Of a stretch of 64,000 nucleotides of DNA, positions 26,501 to 30,430 are shown piece after piece (the first letter of the stretch is position 1; every line of letters begins with the position of its first letter). Under the pieces are notes generated by a model. That model was not told where the DNA came from. It did not search any database and saw only the letters and a list, made by a program, of their open reading frames with translations. Where the stretch lies: contig JAKFWA010000051.1 in the NCBI GenBank assembly GCA_021732995.1, forward strand, positions 141,859 through 205,858, given 5' to 3'. Both the position numbers and the translations under genes were made by a program. Origin of the DNA: Planctomycetaceae bacterium. Lineage in GTDB: Bacteria; Planctomycetota; Planctomycetia; Planctomycetales; Planctomycetaceae.

Positions 26501-28747
26501 AGTATTCAGCAACTGCATATCGCCGTTGGCGAAAATACCGCCGCCCTCTGTCTTCGCCGTATTCTGCAGAATCACGCCGTTACTGATACGTACCAGACTC
26601 GATGAGTCGTCATAAAGTCCGCCACCCTGATTCGTGGCCGAGTTGCGCTGCAGACTCAGTCGCTCGGCAGTAAGGGGCGTGGAAGTCGCAATACCACCAC
26701 CGGAATCGGCCTTGCTATCACTGACAACGACATCCACCAGACTCAGGATGCCAAAGTTGAGAATGCCGCCACCGTTCTCGGTCTGGGCATTACCATTGCG
26801 AATGCCAAGTCCGCTGAAATTGACGGTCCCGGAGACTTCAAAGGCGCGGCTGGTGTTGTTCGCGTCCACGATTGTGGCCCCCGACCCGGCGCCCCAGATC
26901 TTGGTCCCAAAACCAACGTCCAGGTCGCCGGTTTCCCCAAGATTAACTTCAGTGCCGGTACGCGTCAGGGTGTAGATTCCGGCGGGCAGAACGATTGTCC
27001 GCGAACCGGAAAAGTTTCCTTCCATCACGGCTGCGCGCAGGGACACCTTGCCACCGGCATCCATCGCAATGCCATCGCCGAGGTTCGCGTCTGGTGTATC
27101 ATCGGTGGTATTCACGAAGAAGACCGGCGCACCCGTGGCGTCTTCATAGGCACCGACGTCCGGAGCCGTCCCGAGACTGCGAGGCGCACCACGCTGATCG
27201 GTGACGGGCTGGGCAACGATTCCAAAGCTGGGTTGCTGGACATCAACGCCAAAATCCAGTGCGGGGCTGTCATTGAACAAAGCGTGAGTGCGCGTGAAGC
27301 CGCCGTTGTCGGCAAGGACATCCAGGCGAGGATCGAGTGGTTCTACGCCACTGCCGACCTGGTCGTTGTTCGTTCCGTCAGTAAAGCCCGAAGGGCCATC
27401 ACCATTGCCAATAACATTATTTCCCAGACTGACAAAGGTGCCGTCCACATCGGGGCTCGACCCCACATTACCTGCGATGATCGTGTTCTGAACGGTGACG
27501 CTGGCAAAGATGGTTGCAGCGCCGCTGCCCGTCGTTGCGGTATTATTTGTGATTGTATTGTTGGTTAGAGTGACAGTGTCGTTAGCTGCGTACACACCGC
27601 CGCCCAGGCCGCTCACAACCGAGTTGCCAGTGATCGTCGTGTTGGAAACCGTCACAAATCCGGTTTCGACACCCAGGCCGCCACCACCTGAAGAACTCTG
27701 ATTATCCGCCAGCAGACTGCGAGTGATCGACAGCGATCCGCCGTCGTTCATGATACCGCCGCCGATGGGGTTATTGCTGACATTGACAGCCATGTTCTGG
27801 AAGATCTCGGTCGTATCAATCTGGACAATACCGCCGACACTGTCGACGCCATTGCTGATTCCGCCGCCGCCTGCTTCGGCAGTGTTCATGCTGATCTTGC
27901 TGGCGGCGACGGACACAAATGTGCCGTTGTTTTTTACGTGGATTGCACCGCCGCGCGCGTCAGCCGAGTTATTCGTGAAGACCGTGCTAACAAAGGAATG
28001 CGTGCCTTTTGTCGCGAACACTGCACCACCGAAGCCGTCAGCCTGATTGTTGTCGAACTTGGTGCGGAGGAACTGCGAACTGCCATCCGTAAGCGCGACG
28101 GCACCACCGCCGTTGGTTGCCATGCCTTGCTGCATATTACCGACAATGTTGACGTCGTCGGTGCGCAGAAAGCCGGCGCTGCGAATGCCGCCACCGAGGC
28201 CTGCAGTCACCAAGCCGCCCTGGACGGTGAGACCTCTTAATTCCAGCTCAGCAGAGGACGAGACATCGAAGACTCGATCCAGCGTGTTGCCATCGATCTT
28301 GGTAGAAGCTGGGCCAAGACCCACGATGGTGATGCGAACAGCAGAATTGAAGACGTCCAAGTCACCGATCAGACCTGCGTCTTCGCCCGCGCCGCTACGC
28401 GTCAGCGTGTAGGTTTGGCCTCCCAGGCGAATCTCGAAATTGCCTTCCGCGGATGCGTTGGCTTCCTGAATCGCGGCGCGCAAGCTGATCTTGCCGCCGG
28501 AGTCTTCGGCCTTACCGTCGCCGGGATTCACGTCGACAGTGTCGTTCGTCGTATTGACGTTGAAGATCACCGGCGGCGTATTGGTGCCACTCATCAACCA
28601 GCGGGATTCAAACTGCTCAATGCGTGTTGAGAGCTTGCGATCCGACGAGGTCTTCGGCAGATCGATCTGGGATGGTTTCATCCCACGCACGCGCGAGCGA
28701 CTGCGTAACGATCTCTGAAAACCCAACAGCCAAGACGAGAAGATCAT
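5504..28747 (-). CDS. Giant multidomain surface protein (LEPR-XLL, CSLREA/beta-helix, SdrD-B, FG-GAP, cadherin-like, Calx-beta)
   Basis: An uninterrupted frame of about 7,747 residues. The ATG at 28747 is chosen because the product then starts MIFSSWL, as in many planctomycete giants; a GTG at 28798 would add 17 residues. Order by position: basic leader and LEPR-XLL-like FESRWLMSG (to about 28590); three CSLREA segments (near 28550, 27110, 25440), each opening a glycine-rich beta-helix; four SdrD-B-like domains alternating with FG-GAP repeats (23520-18020); ten cadherin-like repeats (17990-13990) and one classical cadherin domain; solenoid regions and a poly-Gly/Thr/Val tract (12590-12484); another SdrD-B-like domain (near 10560); nine Calx-beta domains (10220-6830); and a Q/N-rich then acidic C-tail. 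DxDxDG loops suggest many calcium sites. A role in adhesion or envelope structure is inferred. The 3' end lies 15 bases from the convergent MCE gene. Confidence 0.95.
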   Translation of the reverse strand: MIFSSWLLGFQRSLRSRSRVRGMKPSQIDLPKTSSDRKLSTRIEQFESRWLMSGTNTPPVIFNVNTTNDTVDVNPGDGKAEDSGGKISLRAAIQEANASAEGNFEIRLGGQTYTLTRSGAGEDAGLIGDLDVFNSAVRITIVGLGPASTKIDGNTLDRVFDVSSSAELELRGLTVQGGLVTAGLGGGIRSAGFLRTDDVNIVGNMQQGMATNGGGAVALTDGSSQFLRTKFDNNQADGFGGAVFATKGTHSFVSTVFTNNSADARGGAIHVKNNGTFVSVAASKISMNTAEAGGGGISNGVDSVGGIVQIDTTEIFQNMAVNVSNNPIGGGIMNDGGSLSITRSLLADNQSSSGGGGLGVETGFVTVSNTTITGNSVVSGLGGGVYAANDTVTLTNNTITNNTATTGSGAATIFASVTVQNTIIAGNVGSSPDVDGTFVSLGNNVIGNGDGPSGFTDGTNNDQVGSGVEPLDPRLDVLADNGGFTRTHALFNDSPALDFGVDVQQPSFGIVAQPVTDQRGAPRSLGTAPDVGAYEDATGAPVFFVNTTDDTPDANLGDGIAMDAGGKVSLRAAVMEGNFSGSRTIVLPAGIYTLTRTGTEVNLGETGDLDVGFGTKIWGAGSGATIVDANNTSRAFEVSGTVNFSGLGIRNGNAQTENGGGILNFGILSLVDVVVSDSKADSGGGIATSTPLTAERLSLQRNSATNQGGGLYDDSSSLVRISNGVILQNTAKTEGGGIFANGDMQLLNTSVSGNSSEGDAGGISNLGKLTVMGGVIANNSAGNDAAGIGNDGTLRLVDARIQGNVAVRDAGGIGTTGNVDIVRSIISNNKAGRDAGGLGIVEDQNDVLVNVIASQITDNEATAKGGGIGITGSAQLVVDYSAIDKNKANTGGGIAMLSGSLDVQHSGISQNTATNSGGGVLIAGGSASVNNTTVSQNTAMSSSVGGGFLVDSGTLQLRDSTVVENTAFLGGGVQVHLSGFMEASGTIIADNVQSGGGAGAADIFAVGPTLSRGNNFIGVGAGSFTNGINNDQVGNTSTPLDPQLDPLQNNGGLTRTHRPQPGSPVIDAGNSDFTQPTDQRGATRPNDIFPDIGAFETGFTGYIVNTTDDTVDISPGDGFAADASGKTSLRAAIMEANASAGAQSIVLPAGVYQLTLFGANEDGGTTGDLDIGDNVTITGYGKGVTVIDGHDFDRIFDVKTNTTLVLKGVTIQNGQTSGGGLAGNGGAIRVTNGNLTITESDILNSKAVGDGGAIHASLNSPSQAISIGSTKIEGNSATNGGGIYVSGGKLDLFNKSIVKSNTVTNSGGGIYLFDTESQITDVFVEDNSTDFSGTGGGVFIGGVQSTPLVSTIDRTVIKNNSAGSGGGVTNIGGDVRIQNSHVDSNSAQDLTGGGILNQKVMTVQASSIRQNSASGSGGGGGGISNTGANAELTVLNSEVSSNFSSGLSGGGIYSTAKLTITGSTLAENTAFSGGGLSAVSGLTVITSSTFSSNSASTSGGIVVDSANVSLLNVTVTDNVANSTSGVALTGSGTVTLQNTLVANNGLYADNVDLIGAFTSAGNNLIGNLGAATGFTNGVNGDIVGGTTFRSISAVVTTVPVRVTANAHGYSTGDLVKISGVSGVSINGTFRVEVFDANSFDLYDPVVEDSPVAASGTYGGGGTVTRLVDPKLGPLANNTVPAIAGGMLTPSFSDPVVTRTHRLLPGSPAIDAGSASGAPSTDQRGFSVPRDGNNDSTSVADIGAYEVFHTTVSGTLFDDTNGDGTRQMGEPGLVGERVYVDRNNNGKFDPGEPNALTTFDNPGTAGINEEGSYLIDLVEPAASFVSVVRNTHSRPTTTLLPQLGVTSELQNASSVRAIRPVDIDADGDVELVYVDGGTNELVILTPRPLEDAGGAFYDVLGRAFTGNNPSDVQFGNFNADPFLDYAVTNQTDGTVSIFMGSPGGPIAGSVISVGNSPSSLVTGDFNSDGKKDLAVANTGDDAVVILFGNGSGGFSAPTPAATYDTSDQPIEIVAADFNLDGTIDLATADFGGNQLSIFIGNSNGTFAPRLSIGAAGGPSSLLADDYDRDGDVDLIYGAGALDKVFLASNIAANKFQIVELADADAPDALTVGDIDSDGDTDLLIGSNNSSGVITIVQNSNGGTDVVVNEPSSEEISAITLVDVNGDGSLEVIYASNDDNAVVVQANQVGSQFLLPQTAAPETGIDFGVQAYGTITGFYFYDANNNGFLDSNETGTGEIALFLDSNGNGRQDPYELVTGTSSDDPSTPFINEAGKYTFEDVPAGDYHVVAFLPSNTVVSSNVPLSFDDQIISESGDGLDTVVFDVNGDGHQDVVALVSNMANDGFKVLLGDGNGRFFQDAYVIATASGFARAIRSGDFDFDGDLDLAVSDTSTGVRVFRNDSGTFTLATTISGLAGALSLAVGDLNGDNRADIVLGRFSSDDVQVIFANTGFTFDAPQVIGVSGTIRAVQLADLDGDDDLDVVALDSSMDSQVQVIENLGGGSFGSSILLSLPDQARPGRGALALEDIDQDGNIDVAVALSDNTVVLFSNVGDLEFLLPQVVYTGEAHEIAFHDVDTDRLPVPAFERFPDLIVGNESGEVKVVRGNGGLSFTNVVQTLELGGALRGFAFGDFDEDNRTDIVVTRAFLTATEFVLFNRAGTPPVTLAGGDFATAFPVGYVFTSSVDGVVFNDQNGDGIRQMSEPALQGVTVYADTNVNGIREAFEPSSVSDSNGEFEITGLLPQQEVLIRQELPPNRVASAPVGYQFYSHGLISGPASSQVPVGETLQLADINFDNSLDVIRLTPVSGGAGPNTVSITYHNAVTGNLSSTSVPLTAKGVSIRAADINQDSYVDLVVALEDGSVDVFIGDGPNGLLAPVNLATGLASTSDLAFLDYDDDNDLDILVTSLGTNTIAAIRNDAGTFTPTAPVLTPSGVTGIDRIVTGDFDTDGKDDFAFTAGADNKVHIALQQGGGGFSVQSLTVAGTPKYLVAARMHGAGSSDLVVGSTTTNTLTLLTNDFSGSFSVDGSVTLSASISGLDAEVLTFGSQEQVVASHGSKSFVSVAELDMDGKFAPVKQVATNSAATAVQLRDMNGDFKADIVTSNHLAGTAELYFNATTFITGTLVVFPEEGDLISGLQLGSTSAPGSVAGIVFNDFNGNGAQDIGEPGLANVTVYADLNVDGILNPGEPSFVSDSNGAYLFANVPSGEPVIVRQITPATATQTQPNTPGFAMHEISTSLQEEVIAAGDLNGDGHGDIITSPVGGGSVRVYLKNANGDFDPAVSYTTGSGTEKIVLADLNNDEVLDVITANASSSTITVLLNDGFGVLTPTTSSVPDNPVDLQVGNLDSDQFPDLFVVTSSGASYSVLINNGSGGFSAPNTVSIAGGSGPDSVALGEFDATSGLDAVILSPTGFFRLYGNDGSGNFSSGTSFTVPSGGIQVISRDFNGDGKADVAIASTGIPRLTIQLGDGAGGFTELTSAAPAGVNVDYMVADDFNEDGKVDLLTVDTGNDQVQLLTNDGTGKFTLSVTESVGNAPTQVASFALDQDSERDFVVAVPSANNFTVGLNTRHTYEITLTPGQNLTNILFGNQLPNTAPSISVPGTQMATEDTTLVFSNGNSNAISIFDSDAGNGTLQVTIGVTNGTLTLGTTGGLNFTTGDGTADATMTFTGTLDNINAALQGLQYQPTTNANGTDTLSISVSDLGNSGSGGAMTDSDSVTINVGAVNDGPAINVPATQNVSEDTQVTFSSANSNAITVQDLDAGSNAVQLTVSGTNGVVSLSGVSGLTFITGNGTDNPTMTFTGTLAAINAALNGLIFRPTANFNGTASLSLLLDDQGQSGSGGAQQASNSVSINYSAVNDAPTVNAPATQMVNEDGTLTFSGANNNPIIISDVDAGSNQIQVTLTVTNGLATLGSTAGLSFSTGNGTANATMTFTGTGSSINAALQGLFYRPNLNFNGPASLTIDVNDQGSSGSGGPQTGSGSVAITVVAVNDAPVVNVPAAQSVSEDATLTFSSANSNLVSISDVDAGSNAVEVTLTVTNGTAKLFATTGLSFTVGDGSDDTTMTFTGSVTDINAALNGLSYTATSNFNGSASLSVAVNDQGNSGTGGARNGSGSVTINVNGVNDAPTVMVPGAVGVNEDSVLTFNANNNTSIIITDVDAGGATVQATITATNGVATLSTLTGLTFTTGDGTSDATMTFTGTISDINTALFGLTFTPTANFVGAASLAVSVNDLGNSGTGGQLTGSGSVPITVSAVNDAPVVAVPATQNVSEDGTLTFSTANNNVVSLSDIDAGSNSVEVSVGVLNGTLTLSSTTGITFLFGDGTDDAIMTITGSISDINAALNGLIYKPTANYNGSDTLSVGVFDNGNSGGGGAQSGSGQVTINVAAVNDPPTVMARVIESVFEDGTLTFSSANSNLISITDVDAGSNSVQVTLTVTNGVATLSTLTGLTFTTGDGTSDPTMTFTGTVSDINAALAGMTYRPTMNFNGSAGLTIGVNDQGNSGTGGALTGSASVTINVAAVNDAPVVIVPGTQATNEETSLTFNATNNNVVSIGDLDASGNAVQVTLAVTNGTASLSSTSGLSFTAGDGTADGTMTFTGTVSAINTALNGLVYTPTANFNGAAQLTVDVNDGGNVGFGGPLTGSGAVTINVSAVNDAPLVTVGRANQAVAEDSSLTFTTTNLNVLSISDPDAGSNIVQLTLAVQQGTATLSRTTGLTFTVGDGTADATMTLTGTITDINAALLGTFFTPGADFTGTARVTLTVDDLGNTGSGSGSLTGSGFTDINVTAVNDVPVINSPLSQSVGEDTSLVFNGQNGNAISFTDVDAGQGIVQATIHVTNGLFSLSQTTGLTFSIGDGTDDDRMVFTGELADINAALQGLTYTPIVDFSGSAELGLIIDDQGNTGSGGPLSASRLIPITVNAINDAPVFDPADPTFAIDEGSDVGSVVGTVDATDIDTPPNNLSFAIISGNTGGAFTIDASGTLTVANASALSFDSNPTFTLTVRVTDNSAIMPTPLTVDTTVTVNLNDISSIRNFVVPQAAFIAANGNVTIKRDGEFLRAVNSDNDQDLVTPMLFSEILALDINGRDDFADTLTLDFTGGNPIRSNGSFFGGEQDALDSVVLLNGPATAITHEFTDSGVGSISIDGTKLTLSSVEARTDKLIGQNRTIEAGDSGPIVMSEESVGSTLTKLTIGNDVLNVAQTTGSFTINRADSSSADVKLQGAASVFQSALFVNLDIGKDAVTVNSAGFNSSATIALNLGDGDDHVELAASKTSVSIDAGAGNDSLEILDTGFKAAAIQFTGATSGSTTLTFLDSSTGNVGFVGLELLQSDLDGNTPTANDGSKNVTVSIEFPDTANAVNIGGTNEIVVQQTGGTKLQIGIESSQSQGGTGGTGGTGGVGGVGGTGGTGGVGGGSVGGIGGIGVISVTPAVGSLSLLGGDDADTFTLTSLPLNFSGKLLVDGGAGVDSFSANPPPNVPVTFQEISLTAESVNIGGNISSLGPVTVTGDVKLAAALNLASPSTLITGNFDGNGQTLTVGGLFSITGTSKIAAGSQLQGVSNFGGNADVTSSAFTGPTTFSANVDIRGTTTSMLPLLIPGSLRVFGSLDIAGGVQQLPSSTTLVNGTINSTGGTLLAPDNNVQITSTLQGTGTISGGAFTALPGTRIVPEGKLTLPSSVLAPGSTLQVGVGQLTNGQLNVVGTLDPTGTKLQLVSTLQGNSNTPITIVANDGTDPVGSDRFPAAHIPSGQGTDQGSSVTLAEGTGDGSASVNTDPTGEFSGGSLDVLGPTGVINPFFESSVFIQRGGSSTRSSLSEIATSVSSMNGTTNTSTSTFFIGSLQFTISQTLTPLFNDFGQRSGSLLTQTYSIVNTGSTTETFELLRYLDADLGQVGGIDDGARRILTENGEEFLFVTDNASPNGNTAFVGISAVGGQRPQTNRYEISEYSGLRSKIRSGGTLNDLISQDGNSDGRVDDGAEYDVTAALRNLFSLVAGASDSYTTHTLMGSGQPETSLQTAVGRFENLPEGAGIDLPIFNGQNQQIGTQSYRITYVGGDGNDIELIPASSIRGFVFNDLDSDGVSEQTDTPAAGVIVNLRETETNSLIASTVSDVDGRYAFSGLPAGSYRVEFIAPEGLLFTRFLTGGSTLHDSDANPFTGLTPMLSVGQGITVEAVDAGLVPIEIRVSDALPVPEGATGANSAHEFVVSLNGLASRPVSVDVRAIVGNGNSGLALAALNTDFLAVDGPNGTIRITFQPGQTEQIVRVLAIGDNTGETDEAFQLQLSNASNGSIVRNAGLGVIINDDFAQPTVQVRAGASSVEGNPPQRNTLEFTVELLGGAVNQDVTIVYDTVVPTGGGVTATPDVDYIPITGGTVVIPAGQTSAVVRVGIISDRLFEPSELVGIVLRSATNAVLGANATAVGGIVDDDNPVPTVTIRDGQVLELDDPSLPVLEFPIVLNSPAPEDLLLTYSTLSLTGLGFATPGDDYTPVITGTLLIPRGQSVGVIRIVVTGDQLIESDETFAIEISSVLGSAVIDDPIAIGTIVNDDVARPEVRLRAGSSEFEGRSGRVRPMSYIIEMNGTSDQDVVVFVSTVNINQPGFATAGNPDSPNADYVPFSNRRVVIPAGSVSAEVRVDVIGDELLEPDEMIVLKIDSVSANADLDPARAQATSKIINDDKARPVMTITPGSGTEGNAPRTTVANFVVRLDAVPQSTVTATYRTAAVTGAPNAATPDVDYQSVTNGTVTFAPGQQEAKISIIILGDGDEEPPEDFFVELTGITGGDADLDAFNNIAQGTIFDDESGDVQVSLRSLNNVVEGDAPQRTPAQFVLELSRPSNRDIIVTLETLPPPPPRQGGGGPASGFATPGTDFVETNGRTIVIPAGQTSVTFGVSVIGDNLFESDERMVLGIQQVVADSTIKLGPVTIPSPPANVTVNPQRRQADSIIVDDDSPRPTLQISNGFIVEGDDGDGFDMVFQVTLSGPLPTGTVTIELETATGSGAGLATQDPLDPNRDFFETRRRLFFDPSVTTQEFRVRIIGDDQFEGAEQFFLRLVSAVNADLPVGTVQAVGTIGNDDAPQPTLSINSVNVLEGDVPGQSNLVFTISLDADPEAGGSNSKISVDYTTRDITAVGGTDYTMQMGTLTFLPGERTKTVVVPVIGDIVDELPKELLLELSNSMGAVLDTSAYQGLGRIDNDDSPNVQLRVDSVTKREGNSGSSLFDFTVTRVGRSTSNITVDYATASGTATAGSDFGSKSGVLTFAPNGPATQTVTVEVNGDQTLESEIESFFLTLNNATGATIDPQFAQGTGNILDDDQRVFRSDGDAELLRLAALIQDAINRLGNDPENAELLQLITDLSRQVLQNVGLNSGLVLVTDPVDFLLTDLAGRSTGYTTGAGEVTEAPRSYYSGDGRVELVVIPQAASGVYPLQLSSVGSGEYRSAATLVTDSGAAKTITNAGTLSGEVQLALDFREANPNSTFPQQQNVFATLANNILNNNQLNLNGGVNELTLSNEAAQALAELQANLNDNTLLAEGDTPTGAMLNSLIGSLSGMSQAFDGILPESVSSSLRRFRENLAARQRAEANMPENQGEESTETLLRNLGRALLGAPGVLLDILNSIDQPNGDQPQQQPQQNQNNNGNQNGNQNNNSARTDAVDTTREKKTTARAVPAPHSVALKSGGKTTRSEDDDDGPAWRYGRGKTPTPWDTEVSLHRKAWPWSKPQAAKSQKDAPAEDEAQQEQAEVDAEGSGEAEAG
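6830..10220 (-). repeat. Nine Calx-beta domains within the giant protein
   Basis: Nine consecutive ~110-125-residue units. Each opens with a strand and a (V/E)EG motif, contains a G-D-N/E-xxE-xxExF segment and ends in an IxDD-type calcium loop; eight are separated by a short P-T/E-V linker. This is the known Calx-beta pattern of calcium-binding sheets found in adhesins and Na/Ca exchangers. The units are diverged from each other, so they are old duplications rather than recent copies. Confidence 0.88.
12484..12590 (-). repeat. Poly-Gly/Thr/Val low-complexity tract in the giant protein
   Basis: About 36 codons encode GGTGG and GGVGG units in near-perfect 9-bp steps, between two solenoid regions. 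It reads like a flexible linker that expanded by slippage. The units are short and alike at DNA level, so length variation between strains is likely (inference). Confidence 0.8.
13990..17990 (-). repeat. Ten tandem ~133-residue cadherin-like repeats in the giant protein
   Basis: Ten units of about 400 bp, each starting with a VNDAP-like linker and a (V/N)EDxxLxF motif, followed by a D-x-DAG segment, a GDGT...MTFTG segment, an INAALxGL helix and a DxGNSG(S/T)GG loop. The repeats are similar enough at DNA level to be obvious by eye (recurrent 'gtgaaggtcat' and 'gcgttgat' blocks). A distinct classical cadherin domain follows on the C-terminal side. Such units form extended calcium-stiffened rods in known adhesins. 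Confidence 0.9.
18020..23520 (-). repeat. Four alternating SdrD-B-like + FG-GAP units in the giant protein
   Basis: Four SdrD-B/Cna-B-like domains (near 23520, 22130, 20720 and 19320) share a G-x-(V/L)-F-(N/D)D-x-NGDG...EPGL...V-Y-x-D pattern. Each is followed by a block of FG-GAP/VCBS blades with DxNxDGxxD calcium loops. The arrangement looks like block duplication of a two-part module. FG-GAP blades form beta-propellers in integrin-like proteins; SdrD-B domains are stalk elements in surface proteins. Confidence 0.85.
23600..28560 (-). other. Three CSLREA-type segments with right-handed beta-helix regions in the giant protein
   Basis: Near 28550, 27110 and 25440 the protein carries V-N-T-T-(N/D)DTxDxxxGDG followed by SLRAA(I/V)xE(A/G)N, the CSLREA-type signature that opens secreted beta-helix proteins. 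Long runs of GGGI, N-T-A and S-x-I-x-x-N-x-A repeats follow each, as in polymorphic outer-membrane or pectate-lyase-like helices. Here the Cys of CSLREA is replaced by Ile, Val or Thr. Confidence 0.85.
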
Positions 28748-29377
28748 TCGGGCGATCCCATGCTCAAGGTTTCGAGGCGCACCAGAGGCGCGACTCACGG
28801 ATCGAGTTCACCTGTTTGCACCGCGCACTACGCGCAAGTCACCGCAGGAAAACTCAACACATCCTCTATCTTCGGCAAAATCGGCACGACTTGTCGTGTC
28901 GACTTTCGAGTTCCCTCAAGGAACGCACCGACTCTGCCGACTTCGTCCGAGAACCAGCCCAAGTGCCCGGACGGAATAGAGCGAAACAGGCGACGGAGTC
29001 TAATGGCCCGCAAGATTGCTAGAAACCGCTAAATCGGTTCAGGACCGCGAGTTGTTTCGACGCGGATTTGCATCCAAAGTTCCACTTGAGTCGTCTCGAC
29101 GGTGTGCTAGAGCAGAACTCCCGACACCGATTCAGTTTCCGCCCAGTCGCGCAACAATCCTGCCCATTTTCTCCACTTTAATCGAGACGGGCGATTGCGG
29201 GAGAATTCGTGGATCGGCCGCAGCCTTCGACTAACCCGCAAAGTCATCCCAACCGATACCTCGTCTGAGCGTTTCTCCGAACGTGTGGGCAGCTTCGTGC
29301 CCTCAGCGAACCCCGGTTCGCGCGCAAACTAGGCACTCCCGGATGAACGACACAGCAAAGGGAAGCGGCAACGCGTC
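28748..29377. other. Intergenic region between the giant gene and the FliF-like gene
   Basis: About 630 bases lie between two divergently read genes, so promoters for both must be here. Only short overlapping frames are present, with no convincing protein features, and no RNA gene was recognised. No promoter elements could be assigned with confidence. Confidence 0.5.
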
Positions 29378-30361
29378 ATGTGGCGACAACTGGCTCAGCA
29401 GCAGGTCTGGCAGCGGATCGGCCCGGGCATATGCATGCTCATGGGAATCGGTGCGCTCTGCGGAGCTTTCTTGTTCGCATGTTGCGACATATGCCCGCCT
29501 GTGCATATTCCTGCCAACGCGAGGGATCTGCCGCCGATTGTGGTGAACACGCCAGCTCACGCTCCACAGGCTCCATCCACGGAGAGCCAGTTTGCCTACC
29601 AGCGAGAACTCGAGCAGCATTTAGCCGCAAAAGCTCAAACTCTGCTGGACCGAGTCTTTGGACCGCAAAAGGCCGTCGTTTGCATCAGTGCTGAGTCGCG
29701 TCTGAGGACACTGACTGAGCAGACCGAAGCCTACGTGTCTGAGAGCCGGGTTCTCTTCGAAGAAGATGTCACCAAGACCAAGACATCGACCGTCCCACGA
29801 CCGTCCGGAGAGACGACCGGTGCTGCCACGTCGGGGAACGGTCGTCTGACGCCCCTCGCCGGGGTAGCCGGACCACGTTTGGAAGACACCACTCGGCTGA
29901 AGTGGCAGGTACCGAAGATCAACCGCACTTCCGAGCAGCGTTTCGGGCAGATCGATCATCTGGCCGTGGTCTTGATGTTCGTTGAGGACAAGCCGCCCGA
30001 GAATGCTCGCGAGCAACAGACTCTGCAGGTGAACCGCGACGAAGCCACCAAGCTGGTGAAGCAGGCGGTGGGCTTTCAAGAAGGCCGCGACACGCTGCAG
30101 GTGACGATCGGCAACTCACCCGCGTTGAATTCAGATCCCTTTGCGTCCGAAACCCCGCCTCCACGATCCACCAGCAACGTCGGCCTCGGACTGCTGGCAT
30201 CACTGGGTGCGTTCCTGTTGATGCTGGCCATCTGGTCGTCGCAGCCGGAGCCAATCACCGCGCAAGAAGCCGTTACCGTTCAGACAGCTCCCTTGGCCAG
30301 CAAAGATGTCGCAGAGCTGAAGAAGCTGGCTGATGCACTCCGTCCGTGGGTGGAGAGTTAG
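29378..30361 (+). CDS. Shortened FliF-like (flagellar MS-ring) membrane protein
   Basis: A 327-residue protein with two membrane helices, about residues 15-38 and 265-285. Between them is a segment (QRELEQHLAAKAQTLLDRVF then GPQKAVVCISAE) that resembles the FliF C-terminal ring-building region, where an E-x-L-x-x-K-x-x-x-LL-x-x-V-x-G pattern precedes a conserved beta strand. Canonical FliF is about 550 residues with two further ring-building domains near the N-terminus; those are missing here. A ~45-residue cytoplasmic tail follows the second helix, the place where FliF binds FliG, and a FliG-like gene starts 69 bases downstream. The family call is moderate, and a role in a flagellar or reduced ring structure is inference. 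A diverged secretin/T3SS-ring relative is an alternative. Confidence 0.6.
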   Translation: MWRQLAQQQVWQRIGPGICMLMGIGALCGAFLFACCDICPPVHIPANARDLPPIVVNTPAHAPQAPSTESQFAYQRELEQHLAAKAQTLLDRVFGPQKAVVCISAESRLRTLTEQTEAYVSESRVLFEEDVTKTKTSTVPRPSGETTGAATSGNGRLTPLAGVAGPRLEDTTRLKWQVPKINRTSEQRFGQIDHLAVVLMFVEDKPPENAREQQTLQVNRDEATKLVKQAVGFQEGRDTLQVTIGNSPALNSDPFASETPPPRSTSNVGLGLLASLGAFLLMLAIWSSQPEPITAQEAVTVQTAPLASKDVAELKKLADALRPWVES

Positions 30362-30430
30362 TCGTGCTCATCATCCGATTCATCCGTTAGACCTACTCGA
30401 CCTCAAGCGGCATCACTGCCGAATCTCGTC

